DNA of 64,000 nucleotides, taken from an uncultured Clostridia bacterium. GTDB taxonomy: Bacteria > Bacillota > Clostridia > Christensenellales > Pumilibacteraceae. Below, in pieces: positions 6,882 to 15,300 of the stretch. The stretch is taken from contig CAMWXP010000001.1 of assembly GCA_947178255.1 (NCBI GenBank), forward strand, positions 22,013 through 86,012, given 5' to 3'. Position 1 is the first letter of the stretch; each line of letters opens with the position of its first letter. The notes under the pieces are model-generated. The model was given only the letters and a program-made list of their open reading frames with translations, was not told the DNA's origin and did not search any database. The position numbers and the translations under genes are program-made.

Positions 6882-6910
6882 ATTATACAGTAAAGCGACC
6901 GTTATTGCAA
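6882..6910 (-). promoter_or_regulatory. Promoter predicting a leaderless mRNA
   Basis: Minus strand: TTGCAA (6910-6905), a 17-bp spacer, TATAAT (6887-6882), then 6 nt to the A of the start codon at 6875. Transcription would begin at or next to the ATG. No ribosome binding site is present. Confidence 0.7.
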
Positions 6911-6994
6911 GCGGTTTTGAAAAAAACACATGCGCTCCGCTCTCTTACAAATAGGCACACAGTCCGTACAAAATATTCACTGCGTATGCATATT

Positions 6995-7441
6995 CTACGT
7001 CAATCCCAAGGCGGCACCGAACTTTTCTATATATTCATCGGCGGTTATCAACACCTTGCGCGCACCGTAGTCTATAAGGCCGAGCTTGTCCATTTTTTCG
7101 ATCAGCCCGTATGCCGAATCGTAGCTTATTGATAGACTGCGCTGAACGCCCGACGCGGAAACATTGTCCGTTAAAATGCAATTCCATATCGCCCTAAGCA
7201 AAAGCACGTCGGTTACGTCGACGTCGTCAAGCCTGCGGGCGGGCGGCCATGCCAAGACACGCGGCTTGTGCACTTTATAGGAAAACCCCGACTCGAACTC
7301 AACTATACCCTGCTGCTCAAACGCGGCAAAGATTTCCCTGACCTGACCGTACGACAGCGAAAATGCCTCTTGCACCATATGAAAGCTGACCGTTTCGAAA
7401 GACAATATGTAATGCTTAATTTCGGCAATATCGACATTCAT
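6995..7441 (-). CDS. Protein with two FtsK-gamma-like winged helices
   Basis: 148 residues, start set by AAGGAAG upstream of the ATG at 7441. Two similar winged-helix units are visible. The first, about residues 5-55, has VSFHMVQEAFSLSYGQVREI followed by FAAFEQQGIVEFE. The second, about 75-140, has VSASGVQRSLSISYDSAYGL followed by IEKMDKLGLIDYG. Both follow the FtsK/SpoIIIE gamma-domain pattern 'S.SLLQR.f.iGY.RA..l...Le..GiI', the domain that reads KOPS/SRS DNA and activates XerD. Here it is free-standing, next to a VirD4/TraG-type ATPase. It may guide that motor in trans; this is inference. Confidence 0.8.
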   Translation of the reverse strand: MNVDIAEIKHYILSFETVSFHMVQEAFSLSYGQVREIFAAFEQQGIVEFESGFSYKVHKPRVLAWPPARRLDDVDVTDVLLLRAIWNCILTDNVSASGVQRSLSISYDSAYGLIEKMDKLGLIDYGARKVLITADEYIEKFGAALGLT

Positions 7442-7544
7442 GTCACACTTCCTTATTACTACCGTTACCGTTGCCGCGCACACAGTTGCTCGTTGCGCGG
7501 AGTTTGTGTTTATAAGCTTACACTACTCGCTATATATGCATCGC

Positions 7545-9257
7545 TTAAAAATCGAAGTTGAAGTCGTCGAATAGTCCTATCCTGCCGCTCGACCCTGATG
7601 ACTTGGGCGTATAAGTGTACTTTTCGTCAAACGGATTTATGGGGCATTTATACTGTTTGCAATCGTCTTGGGGCAAATCCTTGTATTCGGCGCAAAGGAA
7701 GTAACGTTCCAGCCGCGAAAACAGCACGTAGCCGGAGTTAGCCTCGGTTATTATGCACTCGCCCGGCTCAAAATGCGACAGCATGCTCACCGGCACATTG
7801 GGAATCGTTTCAAGCTGATAACTGCTTATGCTCTCCTTTTCTCCGTTCAGCGCGGACAGCGGCGAGACTCTTGTCATCTTTCCGCACTCGCGCGAAAAGC
7901 TGTCCAGCGTTTCGGTGTTGTTGCTACCGAAAAAAATGTGCATATTCAGGTTGTCGCGTATGATTGCGGCAACGGCCTTGCCGTACACGTTGTCCAGCTG
8001 CGCATACGACTGCACCACTATAATAAAGAATATGTTTCTGCCGCCGCTGGCGGAAATAACCGTTTCGAAATTGCCCATTTTGGGAAAGTTGCCGAATTCG
8101 TCCAAAATAAAGTACAACGGCACGTCAAGCTTGCCCGACGGCTTATCGTTTGCGTAGCCTATCAAAAATCTGTACGCTTCCTGAACGAACATGCTTATAA
8201 GCTGGTAATGAGTATTCATCTCGTCGCGGTAGTCTATAAACACGGCGGTCGGACCTTCCACCAGCTCCGATACCTCAAAGGAATTCGCGCTGGTGATTAC
8301 CCGCGGCGCAACGTCCTTGAATGCCGCCATTTTAGAATAGAATATCGAAATGATACAGCCCGCCGTCGTGCCGGCATTGTTGAACAAAAGACCATTTACT
8401 ATTTTGTACGCCTTGGAGGAATGCGGACGTTTGGAAAAATACCCGCCGTCCTTAAAACACTTATCCTCACCCGCGGACAAATCGGAGGACAGTTCCATGA
8501 TAGTGGAAAAAGAATACGTGTCTTCCGTAATGGGGTTGCTGCTTTTGCGCGAGTCTTCGAGCATGGCAATCAGGTACGCCTTCAACAGCTCGCGCGCGCT
8601 GTCCTCCCAATACGGGTCGTCCGTTTTTTGCGTGGTTATAAAAGTGGTGCCGATTTGATCGATATCGTTGTACACGTCGTCGACCATCATTTTTTGAACG
8701 CGTTTCAACACCTTGTCCAATGCAGGCTGACTCTTGTAAACAACGCCTTGGAATTCGTAACCGAAACGCCCGTTGCCTATGGCGATTGTTTTGACGGTAT
8801 CGGCTATCGACACCGCCTTTTGATACTTTCGGTATATGGGAATGAGCGGGTTCCAGCACTCGCTGTGCTGATAGTCGCGGAAGTTAATCAGCTTAACCGT
8901 ATATCCGGCCTGCCTTAGCGTCGCGGCCGTGTGGCGGTATATCTCGCCCTTGCAATCGGAAATTATCATGCTGCGCTTTGTTTTTTGCATAGCAAAGGAC
9001 AGCACCGTCGGAATAACGTAGGACGACGTCTTACCCAGCCTTGTCGCCGCAATTACTCCGACATGGTTTTCCTGTGTGGAATATAGCTGCATCAGCTTGC
9101 CGTCGACGTAGCGGTTACCCTTTAACACGCCCACCACGTCGTTATTTGCCAAATCCGCATACGCTATATTATTGGGCAAAACGTTCGCCTCCGCGCTGTC
9201 GTAGCGGATGAGCGGCATGTTCTCGTAGCCGTATAATATGTCTCTATTTTTTTGCAT
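7545..9257 (-). CDS. Soluble TraG/VirD4-like DNA-translocase ATPase
   Basis: 570 residues from the ATG at 9257, which has GGAGGT 5-6 nt upstream. Walker A is AATRLGKTS (70-78), with the first Gly of GxxxxGKT changed to Ala. Walker B is LYFILDEFGN (381-390, D386/E387), followed by a sensor-like VVQSYAQLD. The order and spacing match type IV coupling proteins, which pump DNA through hexameric rings. No transmembrane helix precedes Walker A, unlike classical VirD4. No relaxase, VirB4 or pilus gene is nearby. Its start overlaps the upstream gene's stop by 14 bp, so the two are translationally coupled. Confidence 0.88.
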   Translation of the reverse strand: MQKNRDILYGYENMPLIRYDSAEANVLPNNIAYADLANNDVVGVLKGNRYVDGKLMQLYSTQENHVGVIAATRLGKTSSYVIPTVLSFAMQKTKRSMIISDCKGEIYRHTAATLRQAGYTVKLINFRDYQHSECWNPLIPIYRKYQKAVSIADTVKTIAIGNGRFGYEFQGVVYKSQPALDKVLKRVQKMMVDDVYNDIDQIGTTFITTQKTDDPYWEDSARELLKAYLIAMLEDSRKSSNPITEDTYSFSTIMELSSDLSAGEDKCFKDGGYFSKRPHSSKAYKIVNGLLFNNAGTTAGCIISIFYSKMAAFKDVAPRVITSANSFEVSELVEGPTAVFIDYRDEMNTHYQLISMFVQEAYRFLIGYANDKPSGKLDVPLYFILDEFGNFPKMGNFETVISASGGRNIFFIIVVQSYAQLDNVYGKAVAAIIRDNLNMHIFFGSNNTETLDSFSRECGKMTRVSPLSALNGEKESISSYQLETIPNVPVSMLSHFEPGECIITEANSGYVLFSRLERYFLCAEYKDLPQDDCKQYKCPINPFDEKYTYTPKSSGSSGRIGLFDDFNFDF

Positions 9258-10854
9258 GAGTACCTCCAAAACCGAATATTTCGCCCGTCTTTTTATCGCC
9301 TATAAATTTCTTGACGATATCGGCCGTCAAGCATATCGGCTCGCCGTCCGTGCGCCGCGACAAAACGGCACTGTCAAGCACGCTGTCCATTTTGCTTATA
9401 GGTAAGTCGAGTAAAATACTTTTTGCGGCGTCGTCCACGGTAATTACGCCCGTCGAAAACGCTTGTTGTTTTTTGCCGAGAAGATCATCCAATACGGACT
9501 GCTTTTCGCAATCGGTAACGTCCGCGGCTTTGACAATGCCCACGCTGTCATCAAGTAATTGTGCGTTTTTGCCGTCGCAAACAAATACCGGCAGAACGGC
9601 GGTCAAGTCTACGCTTATGCCAAATCGGGATACGGCAAACGTCTTTCTACCGCTGCTCGGTGCAAACGACTTTACAAGGCCCACAATACGCTCGTCAATC
9701 TTGCCGCTAAGCTTTATTATATATATGTTGCTCTGCTTTTCCTGACAGCTACGCACAAACACGTTATTCTCGGTAGCGTCCAAGTCAATGGGCAACAGCG
9801 ACGAAACTTCTATTTGCACAACGTTGCTGTCCGCAAAAATATCCGCTACGTAATCGGCGTACGCGTTGCGAATATACTCCGAATTTGAGCAAATGCACGG
9901 GCAGCGAAAAAACCCGCGGTCGCGCAAATCGTTGTTGTCAAGCATCGAAATTACAGTCGCGCTCTCCTCCGCGCGATCGAGCGGTGCCGCCACGCCCGCC
10001 TTGATCGGAATCTTTTTGTGATCGAGCTGCAACGGCAACGCGCATACCGCGGGAATAAGCTCCTTGTTGCCGCTGAGCAAAACTGCGCGTTTATCCTTAT
10101 CCGACAACACATTGCTCCTTAAAACGCGCAAATGCTGCGCCGAGCATGTTTCGCGCTTGGCAGTGCCTATAATAAACGCCTTTTCCAATATTTTTGCCGA
10201 CTCGGACGCCTTGCAATTTTCGATACCGTATTGTATTTGCAGCTGCTCGACAACCGCCGCATAGTCTGTTTTTTGCGTAACGGTGTACAGCTTGTCCAAG
10301 TATTCATGGCGGTTGTTCTCGTCGTAATAGATAGCCGTCGCCAGCGATTGGGTGTCCAGCCAGTCCGCAGCGTCGCGCAGGTTGTCGCGCCCCGCATGGT
10401 TGTCCTGCGTTATGTACATTCCCTCCATTTGCAGTATTCCGAGAACACGCTTGGCGGAAACATTGCCTTCGGCGGCAAGCCTAACAAGCTCGTCGTAAGC
10501 CCTGCCGCACGATTTTTCGTAGGCACATACCAGCTTGTCGGCCTGCGCCTTTTCAAACACGGCGCCTTTGATTGCGACCAGCTCCTCTATCCGTTCGTCC
10601 TCGACGACGTAGCCGCCGCGAAAGTTTCGGAAATATTGACGCAGCCGCGCCTCCCGATAATAGTCGCTAAGCGTATGAATGTTATTAAGCTCACGGCTGT
10701 CGAGCAACGTAACAATCTCGCTTTGCTCGCTTTCGGCCACGCAATAAATTTCGCAAAACAAATCGAAAGCGTCATGAGTATCTATCGCGTCGCCGAGAAT
10801 GTATTGAAGCAAAAACAACTCTTTAATTGCCAGCTCGGTGTTGTAGTCAAACAT
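9244..10854 (-). CDS. Sel1-like/pseudo-Lon AAA+ protein, partner of the VirD4-like ATPase
   Basis: 536 residues, ribosome binding site AAGGAGGG. The N-terminal half is helical with a Sel1-like repeat (YDELVRLAAEGNVSAKRVLG). The second half has the layout of the Lon AAA+ module: DLTAVLPVFVCDGKNAQLLD matches Lon's DLSKVLFI.TAN region. It is followed by DCEKQSVLDDLLGKKQ and a C-terminal lid (ICLTADIVKKFIGDKKTGEI, then FGFGG). No Walker A or Walker B is present, and the expected acidic strand reads IYIIKLSGK. I infer a non-hydrolysing scaffold or adaptor. First gene of the three-gene unit. The Lon relationship is by eye only. Confidence 0.75.
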   Translation of the reverse strand: MFDYNTELAIKELFLLQYILGDAIDTHDAFDLFCEIYCVAESEQSEIVTLLDSRELNNIHTLSDYYREARLRQYFRNFRGGYVVEDERIEELVAIKGAVFEKAQADKLVCAYEKSCGRAYDELVRLAAEGNVSAKRVLGILQMEGMYITQDNHAGRDNLRDAADWLDTQSLATAIYYDENNRHEYLDKLYTVTQKTDYAAVVEQLQIQYGIENCKASESAKILEKAFIIGTAKRETCSAQHLRVLRSNVLSDKDKRAVLLSGNKELIPAVCALPLQLDHKKIPIKAGVAAPLDRAEESATVISMLDNNDLRDRGFFRCPCICSNSEYIRNAYADYVADIFADSNVVQIEVSSLLPIDLDATENNVFVRSCQEKQSNIYIIKLSGKIDERIVGLVKSFAPSSGRKTFAVSRFGISVDLTAVLPVFVCDGKNAQLLDDSVGIVKAADVTDCEKQSVLDDLLGKKQQAFSTGVITVDDAAKSILLDLPISKMDSVLDSAVLSRRTDGEPICLTADIVKKFIGDKKTGEIFGFGGTHAKK

Positions 10855-10925
10855 AATGCCCTCCTTGCAAAGCGTAATTCGACGTCTCTGAATACGGACT
10901 ATCCTTGTCCTTATCCTTCGAATAT

Positions 10926-10954
10926 ATTATAAATCAAGCGTTTTTGCGTTGCAA
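10926..10954 (-). promoter_or_regulatory. Promoter of the pseudo-Lon/VirD4/FtsK-gamma operon
   Basis: Minus strand: TTGCAA (10954-10949), a 17-bp spacer, TATAAT (10931-10926), about 70 nt before the ATG at 10854. It has the same TTGCAA -35 form as the promoters at 6882 and 4144. Confidence 0.7.
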
Positions 10955-11046
10955 TTTCAATCCGCTTCGATTTATACCATTAATCGGTATACAAAAAAAC
11001 AAACTCGCAATTTTTACAAAATTCGACGTTTTACGCGTTTTCGGCA

Positions 11047-11088
11047 CAAAAAAACCGACGTCTCGGGAGAATGTCCTGCGACGTCGGT
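11047..11088 (-). terminator. Terminator after the SGNH hydrolase gene
   Basis: A 9-bp GC-rich stem (ACCGACGTC / GACGTCGGT) followed on the minus strand by a run of T. It starts 16 bp after the stop codon at 11104 and separates this unit from the pseudo-Lon operon promoter. Confidence 0.9.
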
Positions 11089-11103
11089 GTAAACCTGGTT
11101 ATT

Positions 11104-11772
11104 CTATTTTGCGAAGCTCATCGCTTTTAACCAAAGATCGGCTATGGTCTTGTGCCCTTCCTTGGTCGGGTGGCAATAATCAAGCGACTCGTACTGCTCG
11201 TTATATGCCGCTATGTCCGCGACAGAGCAACCCTCCATTTCGGCCGCAAGCTTTATCGCGTCGTTAATATCACGAGCAAAAAACGGCAGCTTGTCTCGGT
11301 GCTTACTCTCGCCCGAGCCCTCGCGGTACGCCATAAGCAACGTCCCGCAAACTATTTTCGCTTGGGGATAATTGTCCTTGACTTGCCTGAGCATGGTGCG
11401 GTACGCGCCGTAAAAGGTGTTAATTCCGCAATCGTCTTCATCGCCGACAGGCACCGCCCAGCCCCTGTCGTTTGTTCCGATATAAATAAGCACTATGTCG
11501 GGAGCGCTTTCATTGGACAGCCTTGCGCAACGTTCTTTGGAGCAGGCTGCCGACTCGCCCGTGCCCGTTACAAGGCTGCCCGAGTACGAGTTGTTAACGC
11601 ACAGCTGCCCGCCAATGCCATCCATAACACGCTTCCACCACATATCGTCTACGCTTTCGAGCCCGTTTTCTTTCGCGAGCTCGGCAGTATAAAAAACGGG
11701 ATAGCCGAAATCGGTAAACCCGAAATATGTGGAAATGGAATCTCCTATAATCGAAACATTGTATTTTTTCAT
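11104..11772 (-). CDS. SGNH/GDSL-family hydrolase
   Basis: 222 residues. Block I is VSIIGDSIST (Ser nucleophile at about 12), block III is YIGTNDRGW (Asn), and block V is DYCHPTKEGH (Asp and catalytic His). These are the hallmarks of SGNH esterases, which act on acyl groups of sugars, lipids or cell-wall polymers. No signal peptide is seen, so it acts in the cytoplasm. It follows the XRE regulator by 5 bp and ends at a strong terminator, making a two-gene operon. The substrate is unknown. Confidence 0.9.
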   Translation of the reverse strand: MKKYNVSIIGDSISTYFGFTDFGYPVFYTAELAKENGLESVDDMWWKRVMDGIGGQLCVNNSYSGSLVTGTGESAACSKERCARLSNESAPDIVLIYIGTNDRGWAVPVGDEDDCGINTFYGAYRTMLRQVKDNYPQAKIVCGTLLMAYREGSGESKHRDKLPFFARDINDAIKLAAEMEGCSVADIAAYNEQYESLDYCHPTKEGHKTIADLWLKAMSFAK

Positions 11773-11777
11773 TTTAT

Positions 11778-12104
11778 TTAATCGGTAAAAACTACTATAT
11801 CGTTTAAAGTTACTTGCGCCAGCTGACAGTAAAATAGCAGGTTTTCGTAGTCGACAACAGTCCTGCCGTTTTCCCAGTTGAATATTACGCTTTCCGAAAC
11901 GCCGAAAACCTCGGCCAACTCTTTACGGCTGATGTGGTTATCCATTTCGAATTCGCAGGCAGCGCAATCGCCCATGCAATTGTAATCGTCATGTTTAAGC
12001 GCACCGCAAACCTGCCGCCTAAGCTCGATGTTATCCTCGCGGAGCATTTGCAGCTTGCGCCCCGTCTTTTTACGGTCTATAAATTGTCTGCGTATCGGTT
12101 TCAA
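11778..12104 (-). CDS. XRE-family regulator with Cys cluster
   Basis: 108 residues from a TTG start preceded by AGGGGTG. Residues 1-30 are basic and coiled (RKKTGRKLQMLREDNIELRR). Next is a small cluster NCMGDCAACEFEMD (Cys-x3-Cys-x2-Cys), then an XRE HTH (ISRKELAEVFGVSESVIFNW). The Cys triad could bind a metal or Fe-S cluster and make DNA binding respond to redox or metals; that is inference. It is co-transcribed with the SGNH hydrolase 5 bp downstream. Confidence 0.8.
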   Translation of the reverse strand: MKPIRRQFIDRKKTGRKLQMLREDNIELRRQVCGALKHDDYNCMGDCAACEFEMDNHISRKELAEVFGVSESVIFNWENGRTVVDYENLLFYCQLAQVTLNDIVVFTD

Positions 12105-12155
12105 TTCGACACCCCTTATATATTAATCATTTTTTCCATAATTGTGATTCATTTA

Positions 12156-12184
12156 ATTATATCATAGGGCATCGATATATGCAA
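12156..12184 (-). promoter_or_regulatory. Promoter of the XRE-SGNH operon
   Basis: Minus strand: TTGCAT (12184-12179), a 17-bp spacer, TATAAT (12161-12156), about 50 nt before the TTG start at 12104. Confidence 0.65.
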
Positions 12185-12237
12185 GTAATACTTGACTAAC
12201 TGCTTAAAGTAAGCCTCCGATTTTTCTTTACTATGAA

Positions 12238-12279
12238 AAATGCACCTCCAAAAGTTTGTCTTACTTTTGGGGTGCATTT
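12238..12279 (-). terminator. Terminator after the 1430-residue lipoprotein gene
   Basis: A long stem (AAATGCACC-CCAAAAG / CTTTTGG-GGTGCATTT) with a 9-nt loop, followed on the minus strand by TTTTTC. It lies 25 bp after the stop codon at 12304. Confidence 0.85.
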
Positions 12280-12303
12280 CATATTTTGCATTTAAACCGA
12301 ATA

Positions 12304-15300
12304 TCAGTCGTTGCCGGCCGTCGGGGCGGGAACGAGCGTGAACGTTCCTTTTTCCGTGTCGACAGTCAAGTACACTTTGACAACGGTATAATTGTCGATA
12401 TAGCTTATGCACAAAACGCCGTCTTCGTCCTTTGTATATGAACCTGAGTGCACTCTGCCGTAGCTGTCGACATATACCGCGGAATCGAACCCGTTGAGGT
12501 TAACGACGGTATTCTCGTTGCTCACGAACAAGCCGTAGTAATCCATGTCGCAAGTCTGTGCGAAGTACTCTCGCGTGCCGTCCTGATTGGTGCGGTACAT
12601 CAAGCGAACGCGAGCCAACATGTTGCCTTTATTGTCGAGAAGCATGTAGGTGCTCGACGCGACTTGTACATAGAAAGCTTGAATGGTTTTTTCCTCGCCG
12701 TTGTAGGTATAGTACATTTCGGCAATAACGTATCCGGTAAATCTCACCGAGGAAATGCTCGCCGTATGTTCGGGAACTGCGGGGGTTTCCATAGTGCCGG
12801 GCGTGCCTGCGACGGTGAGCTCGATAGGCTCGGGAAGCTCGAACACGCCGTCAATCTCGGGGATATACGTGCCATCGAGATAGAACAGAACGCCGGCTTC
12901 AATACGCTGGAAATAGAGCTTTGAGCCGTTCGACGACACCGTGAACACGTAAATGTCGCTCTCGTCGTTGAACTTTTCAAAATTACCCGTAGCACTGTTA
13001 GTCTGGGAAAGCTGCAATACATAATTGCTGTATCCGCCGCCGCCTATCAGAGCAACCGGCGTGGGGTTGCCGAGATTGGACATCGTCATCGTGTAAACGG
13101 TATATTGTGCTGTGGGACGATAGGTACGGAAGAACGTAAAGCCTCTCTGTTCACGGTAAAGATTGAACGTAAACGTTACCTGCTCGCCGCCTACCGTATA
13201 GGTAAAGTCGTAGCCTTCTACGCCGTACTGATTTGCTCTGTACGTGCCTTCGTACGGGACGTTGCTTCCCGTCTCTGCGTCGTATACGTAGTATGTACCG
13301 CTGTACACTTTGTCCGTACCTGCGGTATTGCCGGAGAGATACAAATAGTTCCTTGCGTCGTCGTAAGATACCGCATAGCCGACTTCATAACCAACCGTCT
13401 CAAACGAGGAAATTGCGCCGTCTGTGTAGATAAGTCTAAGCGTAAGCGACAGCGTACCCTTAGTATCGGCAAACTGAATAATGTTGCCGTTGGAGTAAAC
13501 GTAATGGCCTTCATATTCGGTGTCGTTTTCGCCTGCCTTACCCTTTTTGACGTACTTAGCCGTTGACGCATTTACGTCAAGAATAAGCTTGTCGCCTGCG
13601 GCGTTAAGTATGTCGTACTTGCCGTCGGTGGGTTGGGTCGTTCCCGCGTAATCGATATAGAGGAGCTTGGTGGTGACGGTTTCGCCTTTATCGTTCGTAT
13701 TGGTGGAGGTAACAATCGAGAAGTCGAATTCCTCGTAAGTCACGGCGAGCGAGCTGTAAACATAGCTGAAAACAACTTGTTCGTCGCGAACGAAAGACCC
13801 TGCCGTTTTATCGTCGTCGTTCCACACAACAATGCCGAACGAGACCGGATAGGCTGCAATCAGCATCCCGTCCTGCTGAACGTAAAGCAAGAGTACGGCA
13901 GTTCCATCTGACATGAATCGGACAGCCAACAGATGTTCGGAATTGGCTACAACGATATTGTCTGTCATGTAAGCAAAATCGGAGTCGCCGTCATAGTCGT
14001 AGAACACCGTAGTGGCTTTGGCGTCTTCCGCAGTGGGCGTGTTGACAGTCAACATTCCGTTGCTGTACTTGTAAGTCTTTTTAACGTTATCATCGCCTTC
14101 ACTGACAGCCGTGCCGTAACCATCGAGCGTGTACTTGACGCCGTCGTAGGTGAACGTAGCGCCCTCCAAGGCATCGCTTGCCTGTGTGACCGAGATGGAA
14201 GTGATTTTGCCGTTGTTGTATACAAACTGGAATTTAAATTTCAAGCACGGCGAAAGGTTTACGCCGCTGTTGGCAAACAAATTGATCCACTGTAAAGTAT
14301 ATTCATTAATTTGCGCGGTGAACTCGTAAAGATTGCCGGTAACGTCGCCGTTAGAGCCCGCTTTAATCAACTCGTACTCGCCGGCTAACACCATTACGTA
14401 CTCGTTGCTGACAGTGCCGTAGAACTGATCGGGAAGTGAAAGCCGGAAGTAAAGCGCCGCGGTATTGTTGTTATAAACCGCCATCGTGTAATAGGCGTTC
14501 GACAACAGGTTGGATACGCCGTACGTTCCGCATTCGGCGCCTTGAAGCTCGAACACCGGCACCGCATTGTCGCCTTCGCCGTAAGTACCCTGTATCTCGA
14601 ACACAAGATTATCGCCGGTCGCGGGGATAATCGTAATAGTGCCGTACGTACTGTCGTAAACGTATTTGCCGGTAACGGTCGTACTGCCCTTTGTATAGGT
14701 CGCGCTGCCGTCGAGCATGCCGTAGCCCGAAAGCTCAATCTTGTCGGCGGTTTCGATGTCGAGCGTTTCGCCGTCCGCGGGCGCGCCGTATAGCGTCGCT
14801 TTAAAGCGTTCGGTAAATACGTTTACCTTTTGAACGCCCGAGGTCGTTTGGACCGTAGCCTGAGAAAGCAAATATGTATAAAAGCGATAATTGAGCGAGC
14901 TGTTAAAAATCTGTACAACTATCTCCACTCCGTCGTCGCCGTCGTACGCACCCTCTCCGGTATTCAGAATGTACCGACCGCCGAAATATTTATAACCCGC
15001 GCTGCTACTTGAATTATCGTAAACTGCCATTCGGGCAGCGCCGTAGCCGTCGAGCAAAAGCTGTTGCGAGGTTCTCACTACACCGGCTTGCGACATGGTG
15101 TACCACAAACCGTATTCCTCACCGCGCAGCTCATAGCTTGCGATGCCGGTATCGGACATGACCAAACGGAAAGCAAACTTAGTGTCGCCGTCGACAACAA
15201 ACAGCAAAGAGCCGTCCGTATCGCCGACGTACTTGCCGGTTTGCGTATCGCCGTCGGCGTTGACGTATTGGGCGTTGCCGTTATCGTTAAGAGTAATAGT

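Noticed and set aside
7668..8918. A 416-codon plus-strand frame opposite the VirD4-like gene
   Set aside because: It is antisense to a gene with intact Walker motifs and has no ribosome binding site or recognisable domain; similar shadows occur at 20921-22369, 23207-24283 and 42754-43860.
7545..9257. A conjugative element carrying its own type IV secretion system
   Set aside because: Only the coupling-protein-like ATPase is present; relaxase, VirB4, VirB6 and integrase are all absent within the window, and the ATPase lacks membrane helices.
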